From: Avichristensenella sp031550535
GTDB taxonomy: Bacteria; Bacillota; Clostridia; Christensenellales; Aristaeellaceae
DNA: 64,000 nucleotides
Reading direction: 5' to 3'
Assembly (NCBI GenBank): GCA_031550535.1
Contig: JAVBOM010000019.1
Coordinates: 42,391-106,390 of the forward strand
Of the stretch, positions 40,897-50,312 are shown in pieces (positions within the stretch are counted from its first letter, which is position 1; the number at the start of each line of letters is the position of its first letter). Both the position numbers and the translations under genes were made by a program. Below the pieces are notes generated by a model. That model was not told where the DNA came from and ran no database searches. It saw only the letters and a list, made by a program, of their open reading frames with translations.

Positions 40897-42621
40897 GTGA
40901 AAAGAAAGAGCAAAGGGCTTATCTTGCTGGTGGTTCTGTTACTGATCGTGCAGGTTCCGGTCTACGCGACCGAGCAGGCGGCGTCCCCAAAGATGCTGTA
41001 TTTCAATGGAACGATCTATACCAATGACAAAGACATCCCCATGGCGGACGCGATGGTCGTGGAGGACGGGAAGTTTGCCTTTGTCGGCACGTATGCGGAC
41101 GCGGTGGCCTACGCGGGCGAAGATTGCGAGCAGGTTGACCTGAACGGCCAGTTTGTGTCGCCCGGCTTCTTTGATGGCCACATTCACATGGCGCTGCAAA
41201 CATCGGCGTTTGACTTCCGAGACTACATCGATGATGTCACCCCCACCATCGAGCAGTATGCCGAGGCGCTGCGGACCTACCTGGACGCGAACCCGGGCAT
41301 TCCGTACCTGCGCGGCGCGGGCTGGGAAAACGCCTCGTTCCCGGACGAGCCCCCCGCGAAAGAGATTCTGGACGCGGTGAACGCGGATATCCCGATCGCG
41401 CTGCGGTCGCTTGACTACCATTCGCTCTGGGCCAATTCCAAGGCGATCGAGCAGGCGGGCATTACGCCGGAGACGGTGGTTCCTGGCGATGGCGAGGGCG
41501 TGATCGAGATCAACGCGCAGGGCGAAGTGGGCGGCATGTTCCGGGAGCCGGCCGCGTTCGATCTGGTCATAAACGCGTTTCCGCCGGTGACCATCGAGGA
41601 ATACAAGCAGGCGGTTCTCCGCACACAGGACATGCTGCTGGCCGTCGGGCACACGGGCGTGTTTGACGCCGGCGTGTACCCAGACAGCGATTGGTACTAC
41701 GCGTACAGGGAGCTGGCCAACGAGGGCAAACTGAAGCTGCACGTCAGCATGGCGTTCCTGATGTTCCCGGATACCTTCGACAAGAATTTTGAGTGGGTCA
41801 AGAACGAGATCAACAAGTATAAAGATGAGGTAAACCCGAAAATCACGGCGGATACCGTCAAGTTCCTGGCGGACGGCGTGACGGAGAGCGGCACGTCCCT
41901 GTTGAAAGAGGAGTACGCGTCACAGCCCGGCTACTTCGGCCTGCAGATCTGGGAAAAGGAAAAGCTGACGGACGCCTTTAAGCTGTGCGACGAAAACGGC
42001 TTCAAAATTCACGTGCACACCGTTGGCGACGGGGCGGTGAGCTATGTGCTCGATTGCTTCGAGACGCTCAGCGAGGAAAGCACGGCCCGCAGAAACGCCC
42101 TGTGCCACCTCCAGCTCGTGGACAGTGTGGATTTCCAGCGGTTCCATGACCTCGGCATTGTGGCGGTTGTCGCGCCCTATTGGGCGGTCCGGACGGAGGG
42201 CTATGAGGACTGCGAAGTCAAGTACCTCGGCGAGGAGCGCGTGGAGCGCACCTACCCTGTCCGCTCCTTCATCGACGCGGGCGTGCACACCGTCGCGCAC
42301 AGCGATTATCCGGTGACGGCGGGCTTCAACCCCCTGTACGGCATCGAAATGGCGGTCACGCGGTCCATGCCGGTCGCGCTGGCGGAAGGGATGTCCATTG
42401 AGGACACCACGCTGAACCCCGGCCAAGCGATCACCATCGAGGAAGCGATTGATATCTTCACCTACCAGGGCGCCTACTCGATCCTGATGGAGGATTTCAC
42501 GGGCAGCATCGCCGTGGGAAAATCGGCGGATTTCGCGGTGATTGACAAGAACATTCTGGAAACGCCCGCGAGCCTGGCCACCGTTGTCGCCACGTATTTC
42601 CAGGGCGAAAAGGTGTATTGA
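40897..42621 (+). CDS. Exported amidohydrolase of the YtcJ type
   Basis: The 574-residue protein starts at GTG 40897 (GGAGGG seven bases upstream) with a signal peptide LILLVVLLLIVQVPVYATEQ. Amidohydro_3 features follow: MLYFNGTIYTNDKDIPMADA, the metal HxH in SPGFFDGHIHMALQ, LKFLADGV-type VKFLADGVTESGTS, HVHTVGDGAV, CHLQLVD and HSDYPVTAGFNPLYG, ending SIAVGKSADFAVIDKNIL. It hydrolyses an unknown amide or cyclic C-N bond outside the cell membrane. Possibly regulated by the divergent two-component system. A terminator follows. Confidence 0.9.
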   Translation: MKRKSKGLILLVVLLLIVQVPVYATEQAASPKMLYFNGTIYTNDKDIPMADAMVVEDGKFAFVGTYADAVAYAGEDCEQVDLNGQFVSPGFFDGHIHMALQTSAFDFRDYIDDVTPTIEQYAEALRTYLDANPGIPYLRGAGWENASFPDEPPAKEILDAVNADIPIALRSLDYHSLWANSKAIEQAGITPETVVPGDGEGVIEINAQGEVGGMFREPAAFDLVINAFPPVTIEEYKQAVLRTQDMLLAVGHTGVFDAGVYPDSDWYYAYRELANEGKLKLHVSMAFLMFPDTFDKNFEWVKNEINKYKDEVNPKITADTVKFLADGVTESGTSLLKEEYASQPGYFGLQIWEKEKLTDAFKLCDENGFKIHVHTVGDGAVSYVLDCFETLSEESTARRNALCHLQLVDSVDFQRFHDLGIVAVVAPYWAVRTEGYEDCEVKYLGEERVERTYPVRSFIDAGVHTVAHSDYPVTAGFNPLYGIEMAVTRSMPVALAEGMSIEDTTLNPGQAITIEEAIDIFTYQGAYSILMEDFTGSIAVGKSADFAVIDKNILETPASLATVVATYFQGEKVY

Positions 42622-42644
42622 CCGAATGTAAAAGGAAACCGCGC

Positions 42645-42678
42645 AACCGCCACCGGGTTCAGCCCGGTGGCGGTTCGT
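42645..42678 (+). terminator. Terminator of the amidohydrolase gene
   Basis: AACCGCCACCGGG (42645-42657) pairs perfectly with CCCGGTGGCGGTT (42663-42675), followed by CGTTTG. Confidence 0.7.
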
Positions 42679-42686
42679 TTGCATCA

Positions 42687-43139
42687 TCACATCTCCTTCT
42701 GAAACTTTGCCAGATAGTACACCTGCGCGAAAACCACGAACAGATACGCCGCGACCAGCGCGAGGGTCGCGTACAGCTCCACCCGTGTGAGCGCGAACGC
42801 GAGCATCAGCGCGCCAAACGTCCAGATCATCAGGTCATACGCCTTTGCCTTCGCGCGGTTGCGAATGGCCGTGTTCCGCTCGTCCTTCTCTTCAATCTCC
42901 ATCTGCTTGGCGAGCGCCGGCTCCTTCCGCAGCGCCAGGCGCTGGCAGATCGCTCCCAGGTTTTGCCCAAAGATCCCCGCGCCGACGCCAATGCCCAGAT
43001 ACGGCAGCGTTTGCAGCAGCCCGGCCTCGTCCCGCATTTGTTTGCCAAGGATTGCGCAGACCACCAGCAACGCGGCCCCTGCGATCGTCAGCGCGATGTA
43101 TTTCCCCATTCCGCTTGCCGCGTCACTTTTTTTCGGCAT
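42687..43139 (-). CDS. Four-helix membrane protein paired with an XRE regulator
   Basis: The 150-residue protein has transmembrane pairs at residues about 15-55 (IALTIAGAALLVVCAILGKQ; YLGIGVGAGIFGQNLG) and 103-145 (LMIWTFGALMLAFAL; ATLALVAAYLFVVFAQVYYL) around a basic/acidic loop with EIEEKDERNTAIRNRAKAKA. This EEKDERN motif is typical of small Firmicute membrane proteins encoded behind XRE regulators. Function unknown. The ATG at 43139 overlaps the regulator gene by 17 bases. Confidence 0.75.
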   Translation of the reverse strand: MPKKSDAASGMGKYIALTIAGAALLVVCAILGKQMRDEAGLLQTLPYLGIGVGAGIFGQNLGAICQRLALRKEPALAKQMEIEEKDERNTAIRNRAKAKAYDLMIWTFGALMLAFALTRVELYATLALVAAYLFVVFAQVYYLAKFQKEM

Positions 43140-43341
43140 TGTCCTGCCCCTCCTCATCGATGAAAATGTCCTCCACCCGCATGCCGAAATACCGCGCGAT
43201 TTTGAACGCCAGCAGGATGGACGGGTTGTACCGCTCGTTTTCCAGCGACCCGATCGTCTGGCGCGACACCTCCAGCGCGGCGGCCAATTCCTCCTGGCGG
43301 ATGCCGCGCTGCTTTCGGATCTCCTCCAACCTGTTTTTCAT
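43123..43341 (-). CDS. Small XRE-family regulator
   Basis: The 72-residue protein is a single helix-turn-helix domain: MKNRLEEIRKQRGIRQEELA, ALEVSRQTIGSLENERYNPS, then LAFKIARYFGMRVEDIFIDE. It is of the YozG/Cro type. AGGAGG precedes the ATG. Overlap with the membrane protein gene indicates one transcript; it probably controls this pair itself. Confidence 0.9.
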   Translation of the reverse strand: MKNRLEEIRKQRGIRQEELAAALEVSRQTIGSLENERYNPSILLAFKIARYFGMRVEDIFIDEEGQDNAEKK

Positions 43342-43461
43342 GCGAATCCTCCTGAAAGCAACGAAAACGGAAAGTGCACTTTCCATTCGCAGCGTATCAC
43401 ACCTCGCCACAAATGTCAAGCACGCTTTCCATTCTTGCTGAAACCACACCCGATCGCAATT

Positions 43462-44883
43462 TTACAGCAAATACCGGAACGGCCGCAGCAGCAGCCCGAA
43501 CATCTGCATCACGCGCTCCTTCGCCCGCAGCTCCGGCGGGTGGTCGCCCTTGCCCAAGCCCGTCCGGGCATCGTCCTCCTCCACCCGCGCGGCATCCTGC
43601 CGCAGGTGCTCCATCGCCCCTTCCAGCTCCGCCGCGAACGCCGGGCTGTCAATCACCAGCATGGTTTCGGTGTCGATGTACATGCTGCGGTCGTCCAGGT
43701 TGAAGCTGCCGACCGCCGACAGCCTGCCGTCCACGGCCAGGGATTTGCCGTGGATGGAGTCGTCGCGCTGGTACTCGTACAGCTTCGCACCGGTCCGCAG
43801 GAACTTGTGGCGCTGGCCGTAGTAGTTGGAAAACGCGGGAAAGTTGGGCGAGGAGCGCATGGAGTTCGTCAGCACGGTCAGCTCCGCGCGCTTCGCCGTG
43901 TCCCGCATCGCCGCCAGCAGCAGCGCGTTCCCGGTCGCGTAGGGCGTCTGCACCATGGCGCGCTCTTCTGCCGAAAGCGCGACCCGCCGCAGTTGGTACG
44001 CGGCCCACGGCTCCTTTTTGCGCGTGTGGATCGGGTTGTGCACCAGCGTCACGCGCGCGGCGGGCATGGCCTCCTCCCGGTACTCGGCCAGGGTTTTGCG
44101 GTAGAACAGCGGGTTGGCCACCATGAACGTGCCCGCCGCCGCGCGCAGCCGCAGGTAGTGCGGCCTTGCCTCGACACTTTTGCGCGCGGCGTCCGCGCCG
44201 GAAACCGTGTACGCCGACGTGAAAGTCGTCTCGAAGTACGCCGCCACCTGATCCGCGCCGCTGACTTCTCCCGCGCCGCCCTCCCTTGTTTTTAGCAGCA
44301 GCACGTCGCGGTCGTGCGTGAGGGGACCCTCATACCCAGCGGGCGCGAAATGCCGCTCGTCGATGTTCCGCCCGCCCAGCAGCAGCGTTCCGCCATCGGC
44401 CAGGATGTACTTGTCGTGCATGGCGGCGTTCCACGTCCAGGGCTTCAGCCACCGAAGCGGGTTGTACACGCGGCACGCAATGTTCGGATGGCTGTCCAGC
44501 GCCTTGAGCGTCTCGGCCAGCGCGGAACCGCCGGGCGCGCTCTTGCCATCCACCAGCAGGCGCACGCGGACGCCCCGGTCCGCCGCCAGCAGCATTTCGC
44601 CCAGGAGCGCGTCCGCGCACTCGCTGCCCTGTATTTTATAGTAGGCGATGTCCAGCGTTTCCGTGGCGTCGCGCAGCAGCGCGATCCGCGCGTTCATCGC
44701 GTCACCCGGCGTCTCGATCAGGCGCACGCGGTCCGGCCTCTCACCGCCCGCAGAACCGTAAAAATCCACCCGGTCAAGCGCCTCCCGCCGCTCCCTGCCA
44801 ATCCGCTTGGGCACCAGAAAGGGCACGGTCATCGCACCCAGCACGAACAGCAGCCACGCGCGCAGCAGCTTCTTCAGCGTCAT
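43462..44883 (-). CDS. Phospholipase D-like protein (cardiolipin-synthase-like)
   Basis: The 473-residue protein has one N-terminal membrane segment (LLRAWLLFVLGAMTVPFLVP) and two HKD motifs: MHDKYILADGGTLLLGGRN (about residue 155) and IHGKSLAVDGRLSAVGSFN (about 390). This is the arrangement of phosphatidyltransferases and phospholipase D-like enzymes at the membrane. The sequence between the motifs is longer than in classical cardiolipin synthases, so substrate is open. The start overlaps the end of the CmpB-type gene by 110 bases in a different frame. Confidence 0.85.
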   Translation of the reverse strand: MTLKKLLRAWLLFVLGAMTVPFLVPKRIGRERREALDRVDFYGSAGGERPDRVRLIETPGDAMNARIALLRDATETLDIAYYKIQGSECADALLGEMLLAADRGVRVRLLVDGKSAPGGSALAETLKALDSHPNIACRVYNPLRWLKPWTWNAAMHDKYILADGGTLLLGGRNIDERHFAPAGYEGPLTHDRDVLLLKTREGGAGEVSGADQVAAYFETTFTSAYTVSGADAARKSVEARPHYLRLRAAAGTFMVANPLFYRKTLAEYREEAMPAARVTLVHNPIHTRKKEPWAAYQLRRVALSAEERAMVQTPYATGNALLLAAMRDTAKRAELTVLTNSMRSSPNFPAFSNYYGQRHKFLRTGAKLYEYQRDDSIHGKSLAVDGRLSAVGSFNLDDRSMYIDTETMLVIDSPAFAAELEGAMEHLRQDAARVEEDDARTGLGKGDHPPELRAKERVMQMFGLLLRPFRYLL

Positions 44884-46418
44884 CAACAGTCCCTCCTTCC
44901 GCGACAAACTGCGTCTTGGGGTAAATCTCCTGTAGTTTATCGTCCGGGTAGTTCTCGTCCAGCCAGACCTCCACGGCGTTTTGCGCCGGCTCGCCGTTCA
45001 CGCGGTGGTTCCAGCGGTCCACCGCCGCCGCGCTGAGCAGCATGTTCACGGACAGGAAAATCGCGATGGCCCAGGTGGACACCCGGTGCGGCCGCTTGGG
45101 GATTCGCGCGAGCGTCTGAACGAACCGTGGGTAGATCAGCTTCATGTAGAGCACGCACAGGATGCCCCAGAAGAACATGAACGTCAGGCTGGTGCGGCCG
45201 CCGAAGAAGGCAAACGACTGATCCGCGTACTGCCAGGACACGCTGCCGAACACGGCCTCCTGAATCCAACTGCACGCGGCCTCAAACAGACCGCCCACCA
45301 CCGCCCCGCCGAAGAACAGCCAGCGGTCGCTCTTTCGGGCCAGCGGCGTCAGCAGCAGCACCATCAGCACCGCGCCAAAGCCGTACACCTGGTTGAACGG
45401 GCCGTACAGCATGCCCTGGCGGCTTTCCAGGAAGCCCTGCGTCACCAGGCAGTACAGCGATTCCACCACATAGCCGAGCACGCACGCCGTCGCGAACACC
45501 CAGATGATCTGCGTCAGCGTGACGCCCTGGTACGCCGCCTTGGCCGCCTCGCGCTCGGCCCGCTCCTTGGCCCGGAGCTTCGCCTTGGCGTCCGCCGCGC
45601 GCTGCCGCCGGGCCTTGCGCCGCGCCGCCCACTCGGCCTTCAGCGCCTCAAACTCGGACCGGGATTCCCGGGGCATCAGGCGCGGGAACGCCTTCACGAG
45701 GCGCGCGCTGCCCTTGGGGTCCCGAAGCTCCGTCTCGATGCCCAGCAGGATGCCCGCCGCGACCTTGTTGTCCGGCTCCTCAGCACAGAGGGCGCGCAGG
45801 CGACCGATGCTCGCGGGGATGTCGTCCTTGTCATACCAGCGGTACGCCTCCTGGTACAGCTCCATCGCCTGCGCCGCCTGGCGCAGCCCGTCGATCCGCT
45901 CCGACAGGTGCGACGCGGCAGCCAGCGAGCGCAGGAAATCCACCAGCAGCACGGCGATGAGGCCCGATGCCAGCAGCCGCTGCGTGGCGGGGGCGATCAG
46001 CGCCAGCAAATCCGCCGCGAGCGGGTGCAGCGCGTAGGTGACGGCAAGGCCCAGCAGGCCGAACATCAGCGAGTTGCGCAGGCAGACGCGGCCCTTGATC
46101 TGAAACTTGCGGTTCGAGTAGTCCCACCAGGTGGTTTTGAACAGCGTTTCCAGCAGCCAGCCCGTGAAGTATTCCAGCAGCGACGTCAAAACCATCGCCG
46201 CCGCGAACACCAGCGCCGGGTATTGCCGGAACGGTTCCGTGATGAGCATGATGAGCAGCACGCCGAACCCGTACACCGGGCACCACGGGCCGCCGAGGAA
46301 CCCGCGGTTGACCAGCTTCTTCGCGCCGACGGAGCACCAGATGGTCTCGCACACCCAGCCGAGCGTGGCGTAGAGGACAAAGTACAGAACAAGCTCCGAA
46401 AACGAAAGCGCAAGCATA
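44774..46418 (-). CDS. Double CmpB-domain membrane protein
   Basis: The 547-residue protein contains two copies of the CmpB-type (PF06541-like) membrane domain. The first has GWVCETIWCSVGAKKLVNRG and PWCPVYGFGVLLIML (residues about 1-150); the second GYVVESLYCLVTQGFLESRQ and PFNQVYGFGAVLMVLLL (about 300-440). A charged linker with ERAEREAAKAAYQG and a helical, TPR-like segment (AMELYQEAYRWYDKDDIPAS) lie between. The usual family member has one domain. The C-terminal 36 codons overlap the phospholipase-like gene, so the natural end may be earlier. Function unknown. AAGGGGTGG precedes the ATG. Confidence 0.75.
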
Positions 46419-46539
46419 ATGCCACCCCTTTTGTTTGCTTCCCCTGATGATGGCCCCATTGTAGGCCGCGCAGGTCAAGCAAAGGTAAAGAATGGCACGG
46501 GTTTCGTTTATGTTGGGTTTATAAATTGAGGGTTGCGGG

Positions 46540-47151
46540 CTACGCCAATACCGTATCCAGGCGAATCCCTGTTTTTTCTTCAAAGGCATCCGCCCATTCG
46601 GCGGTATGAAAGAACACGATCAGGCCCTGACCCTCGTCCGGCGCGAAGAAGAGCCGTTTGCCGCACGCCTGTTGCTCCAAAACGGAATTCACATACTCGA
46701 AAATCCCGCAATCGAGCCAATCGTCGTTGTATGCGGCGGTGAAGTGGCACGCGGCGCCGTTCAGGGTGAAGAAAACCTCCTGCGGCCCTTCGCCCGCCTC
46801 TTCCACCGCCCCATCGATCTCCGACGAGTAGCCGGTAAACCGCAGCGCGCCCCCGCTGATGCGGGACATGGCCCGCAGGATCACCTCGTACGCCGTGGCC
46901 ATGTCATCGCACTCCGAATCGAACGAGAACAAGGAATCGCTGCATGGCGCGTACTCGCCGGTGGATTCGTCGTAGCGGTCCGCGCCGAGCAGGGTCAGTA
47001 TCAGCGGATAGAAATCCTCCTCCTGATCGATACCTGCCCTCGCCCTGCGTTCGTATATCCCGGCCATGTCCCTTTCGACTGAAGCCTTGGCCGCGTCGGA
47101 GAAATCAATCCCCAAGCCGCGAAGGACCCGGGTCTCTGCTGAAATGTCCAT
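46540..47151 (-). CDS. Unknown cytoplasmic protein
   Basis: The 203-residue acidic protein has no signal peptide or membrane segment. It begins MDISAETRVLRGLGIDFSDA and has a predicted beta-rich centre (GGALRFTGYSSEIDGAVEEA, EVFFTLNGAACHFTAAYNDD) and a C-terminal stretch LIVFFHTAEWADAFEEKTGI. I do not recognise the family; the composition recalls small proteins of toxin/immunity loci, but no toxin lies beside it. GAAGGAGGG precedes the ATG, so it is likely expressed. Confidence 0.65.
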   Translation of the reverse strand: MDISAETRVLRGLGIDFSDAAKASVERDMAGIYERRARAGIDQEEDFYPLILTLLGADRYDESTGEYAPCSDSLFSFDSECDDMATAYEVILRAMSRISGGALRFTGYSSEIDGAVEEAGEGPQEVFFTLNGAACHFTAAYNDDWLDCGIFEYVNSVLEQQACGKRLFFAPDEGQGLIVFFHTAEWADAFEEKTGIRLDTVLA

Positions 47152-47277
47152 CGTCCGATTCCCTCCTTCGCTTTTTTCGCTATGTTACACAATAGACGTT
47201 TGTCCATGGGAAGAAATTCCAGGCATCACACGAGATAAAAAGGAGGCCGCGCGGCCTCCTGCATATTCACACCCCCC

Positions 47278-48351
47278 TTACTTCCCCTTCAGCCGCACCG
47301 TCACGCTCATGCCCTCGCGCACCTCCTTGTCCGCGTCAAGCGCCACGTACACCTTGTACACCGCCTCCCCGGACGCGGCGTGGTTCAGCCCGGAGATGGC
47401 CGTCACGGTGCCGGGCACGGCCGAGGTATCCGTCAGGCCCGATATTTCAAGCTGCACCGTGTCCCCGGCGGCGACGAGCGGCAGGTCGTTCTCGTTGATA
47501 TCCGCGGCCACGCGGTAGCCATCCAGCGGGTATAGCGTGGCGAGCGGCTGGTCCGCCGCCACCTGCGCGCCTGGCGCCGCCGGAACCGACGCGACTACCG
47601 CGCTGGCCGGCGCAGCCACGGCGTCCGTCATGTCCACCTTGCCAAGCAGCGTGCCGTTCACCGTTTCCAGCAGCACGTCGCCGCGCCGGACCGTTTCCCC
47701 ATCCTCCACGCGCACGCGGAGCACGCCGCCTTGCCCGCTGACTGTCACCGGGTCCGGGCGGTCCGTCTTGCCGCGCCCGATGCGGCTCTCGGTGTCGTGG
47801 TCCGCCTTGCGGTGGATGGTGACGCTCTCGTCCAGCTCCAGCGTGCCCTCCGTGACCTCCACGGTGAACGCCTTTCCGCTGACTGCCGTGATCCGGCCGG
47901 TGCCGTCGCGCTTGGTGCTGTTCACGCTGGCCAGGTACACCGTCTCGCCCGCGTGCACCGCACGGCCCTCGCTGTCATACGCGCCGGACGTGTCGCTCTG
48001 GACGACAAACTGCACGTCCGGCTCGATGGTCAGCAGCGCGCCGTACCGCCCCTCCACGTATGCCGCGTCATCTCCCGCTCGCGCGAACACCCCGCGCACC
48101 GTGCCGTCTGTCGGCGCGTACACCTTCGTGGTCCCGATGGTGAACAGCGCGTCGCCCTCCGAAACGATGTCGCCCGCGCGGAGCGTGTAGTCGCCCAGCA
48201 GCCCGCCGTATGGCGCGGCCACCGTGATGGTTTCCCCAGCCTCCACGCGGCCTGACAGCGTCACCGCCTGCCCGTCCGTTTCCGCCAGCGCCATGCCCAG
48301 CGGCAGCGCCGCCATCAGCACCGCGACCGCGATGCACAAACTCTTTTTCAT
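47278..48351 (-). CDS. HlyD-like exported adaptor protein
   Basis: The 357-residue protein has a signal peptide (LCIAVAVLMAALPLGMALAE), two biotinyl-lipoyl-like hairpin parts (TITVAAPYGGLLGDYTLRAG, VLRVRVEDGETVRRGDVLLE) and a membrane-fusion-protein barrel segment (GYRVAADINENDLPLVAAGD). Instead of an anchored N-terminus it is secreted. It is the last gene of the exporter operon and the second adaptor of the cluster. Confidence 0.8.
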   Translation of the reverse strand: MKKSLCIAVAVLMAALPLGMALAETDGQAVTLSGRVEAGETITVAAPYGGLLGDYTLRAGDIVSEGDALFTIGTTKVYAPTDGTVRGVFARAGDDAAYVEGRYGALLTIEPDVQFVVQSDTSGAYDSEGRAVHAGETVYLASVNSTKRDGTGRITAVSGKAFTVEVTEGTLELDESVTIHRKADHDTESRIGRGKTDRPDPVTVSGQGGVLRVRVEDGETVRRGDVLLETVNGTLLGKVDMTDAVAAPASAVVASVPAAPGAQVAADQPLATLYPLDGYRVAADINENDLPLVAAGDTVQLEISGLTDTSAVPGTVTAISGLNHAASGEAVYKVYVALDADKEVREGMSVTVRLKGK

Positions 48352-48385
48352 CTATACTTCTCCTTCATTTATATTTTCTGTACAG

Positions 48386-49633
48386 TTACACGCTCCGCAG
48401 CGCGTCAATCGGGTTCAGGTTGCTGGCCTTGCGCGCCGGGGTCCAGCCGAAGATCACGCCGACCGCCGCCGAGAAGCCCACGCCCAGCGCAATGGCCGAC
48501 GGATAGATCATGAACGCCGCGCCGATCATCTGGCAGAGCAGCGCCGAGAGAAGCAGCCCCACCGCCACGCCGATGACCCCGCCGAGCAGCGACAGCACGA
48601 ACGACTCGATCAAGAACTGCGTCTGAATCTGGCCCGGCTCCGCGCCGAGCGCCTTCCGAAGGCCGATTTCCGTTGTGCGCTCCGTGACGGAGACGAGCAT
48701 CATGTTCATGATGCCGATGCCGCCGACGAGCAGCGCGATGGACGCGATGCCAACCAGCATCGTCGTCATCATGGAGAGCACCGTGTTCATCGTATTGAGC
48801 AGGGTTTGCAGGTTGATGAGCGAGTAGCTGTCCTCTTTATAGTTGAACGCGGCGCTCAGCGCGTGCTCGATCAGCGCGACCGTCTCGTCCGTGCGGTCTG
48901 TGTCGTCAATTTGCAGTTCGAGCTGCAAAATGTTCCGGGTGCCGCCCAGGCGCATCGCGTCCGTGTAGGGGACGAGCAGCTTGCCGTCCTTGCCGGTGTT
49001 CTGCGCCTGCGACAGCACGTCGTTGCCCGCGCCCTCCGCCAGCACGCCGACCACCGTGTGGGCGATGCCGCCGATGGTCACGGTGCGGCCGACCGGGTCC
49101 TCGGCGAAGAACAACTTTTCCGCCATCTTGTGATCGATCACGCAGACGGTATTCGCCGCCTCAATGTCCAGAATGTTCAGCGGCCGCCCCCGGCCGATCA
49201 AGCCATCCTCGTCCTGGAAGTACGCGTGGCTCTTCCCCTCGACGGTGGCGTTCTCCTCCCACACGCCGGTGTCGCCCAGCGCGGAGGCGGTGAGCTGCAC
49301 CGTGGGGGACACGGCGGCCACGTTATCAATGCCGCCCAGCGCCTCAAGGTCCGCGACGGTCAGCCCGCGCTTCAGCGGCGTGCCCAGCGCCGTCTCCATC
49401 ACCTTGCCGGTGCCCAGCGCCTGAAATTCGCTGGTGACGGTGCTGGTCACGCCCTGCACGACGGTCATCAGCGCGATGATTGCCGTCACGCCGATGATGA
49501 TGCCCAGGCCCGTCAGGAACGAGCGCATCCGGTTGTGCAGGATGTTGCTCACGGCCATGTGAAAGCTCTCGCGGAACATGCCGCCGCGCGCCCTGCGCTC
49601 CTTCGGTTCCCTCTGCTCAGGCAATCTTTTCAC
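48386..49633 (-). CDS. MacB/FtsX-type ABC exporter permease
   Basis: The 415-residue protein has one N-terminal membrane segment (LTGLGIIIGVTAIIALMTVV), a large extracellular MacB_PCD domain and three C-terminal segments with the conserved VTERTTEIGLRKALGAEPGQ and the end FGWTPARKASNLNPIDALRS. The GTG at 49633 overlaps the ATPase gene by 17 bases; the ATG at 49579 is an alternative start. It works with the ATPase and HlyD adaptors as an export or mechanotransmission complex. Confidence 0.92.
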   Translation of the reverse strand: MKRLPEQREPKERRARGGMFRESFHMAVSNILHNRMRSFLTGLGIIIGVTAIIALMTVVQGVTSTVTSEFQALGTGKVMETALGTPLKRGLTVADLEALGGIDNVAAVSPTVQLTASALGDTGVWEENATVEGKSHAYFQDEDGLIGRGRPLNILDIEAANTVCVIDHKMAEKLFFAEDPVGRTVTIGGIAHTVVGVLAEGAGNDVLSQAQNTGKDGKLLVPYTDAMRLGGTRNILQLELQIDDTDRTDETVALIEHALSAAFNYKEDSYSLINLQTLLNTMNTVLSMMTTMLVGIASIALLVGGIGIMNMMLVSVTERTTEIGLRKALGAEPGQIQTQFLIESFVLSLLGGVIGVAVGLLLSALLCQMIGAAFMIYPSAIALGVGFSAAVGVIFGWTPARKASNLNPIDALRSV

Positions 49634-50312
49634 CTTCTTCCGTCAGGCGGCCGTCCAGAATGCGGACGACGCGCCGCGCGTGCTCGGCGATGCCCATGTC
49701 GTGCGTGATCATCACGATGGTCCGCCCCTCGGCGTTGAGTTCCTGGAACAGCGCCATCACCTGCCGCCCGGTCATTTGGTCCAGCGCGCCGGTCGGCTCG
49801 TCGGCCAGCAGCAGCGCCGGGTTCGTCACCAGCGCCCGCGCGATGGCAACGCGCTGCTGCTGTCCGCCGGAAAGCTGGTTGCTGTAGTGGTGCAGTTTAT
49901 CCTCAAGGCCCACGCGCGTGAGCATCGTCCGCGCCCGCTCGGCGCGCTCGCGCGGGGGCACGCCCGCGTAGATCAGCGGCAGCTCCACGTTCTTCTGCGC
50001 ATCCAGGCGCGGCAGCAGTTGAAAGGACTGGAAGATAAAGCCGATTTCGCGGCTCCGGATGCGCGCCAGCGTTTTCTGGTCCAGGTCGCGGATAGCCCGG
50101 CCCCGGAGCACATAGGTCCCGCTGGTCGGCGTGTCCAGGCAGCCGATGATGTTCATCAGCGTGGACTTGCCGCTGCCGGAAGGGCCGAGCACGGACACGA
50201 ACTCCCCCTCCCGGATGTCCAGGTTCACGCCGTCCAGGATGGTCTGCACCTCGCCGCCCATCGTGTACTGCTTGACGATGTTCTCCATGTGAAAGAAGCC
50301 GTTACTGGCCAT
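49617..50312 (-). CDS. MacB/LolD-type ABC ATPase
   Basis: The 231-residue ATPase has Walker A GPSGSGKS, Q-loop GFIFQSFQLLPRLDAQKNVE, signature LSGGQQQRVAIARAL, Walker B LLLADEPTGALD and HD-switch ITHDMGIAEH. It powers the FtsX-type permease encoded next. The ATG at 50312 overlaps the adaptor gene stop by 11 bases. Confidence 0.95.
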   Translation of the reverse strand: MASNGFFHMENIVKQYTMGGEVQTILDGVNLDIREGEFVSVLGPSGSGKSTLMNIIGCLDTPTSGTYVLRGRAIRDLDQKTLARIRSREIGFIFQSFQLLPRLDAQKNVELPLIYAGVPPRERAERARTMLTRVGLEDKLHHYSNQLSGGQQQRVAIARALVTNPALLLADEPTGALDQMTGRQVMALFQELNAEGRTIVMITHDMGIAEHARRVVRILDGRLTEEGEKIA

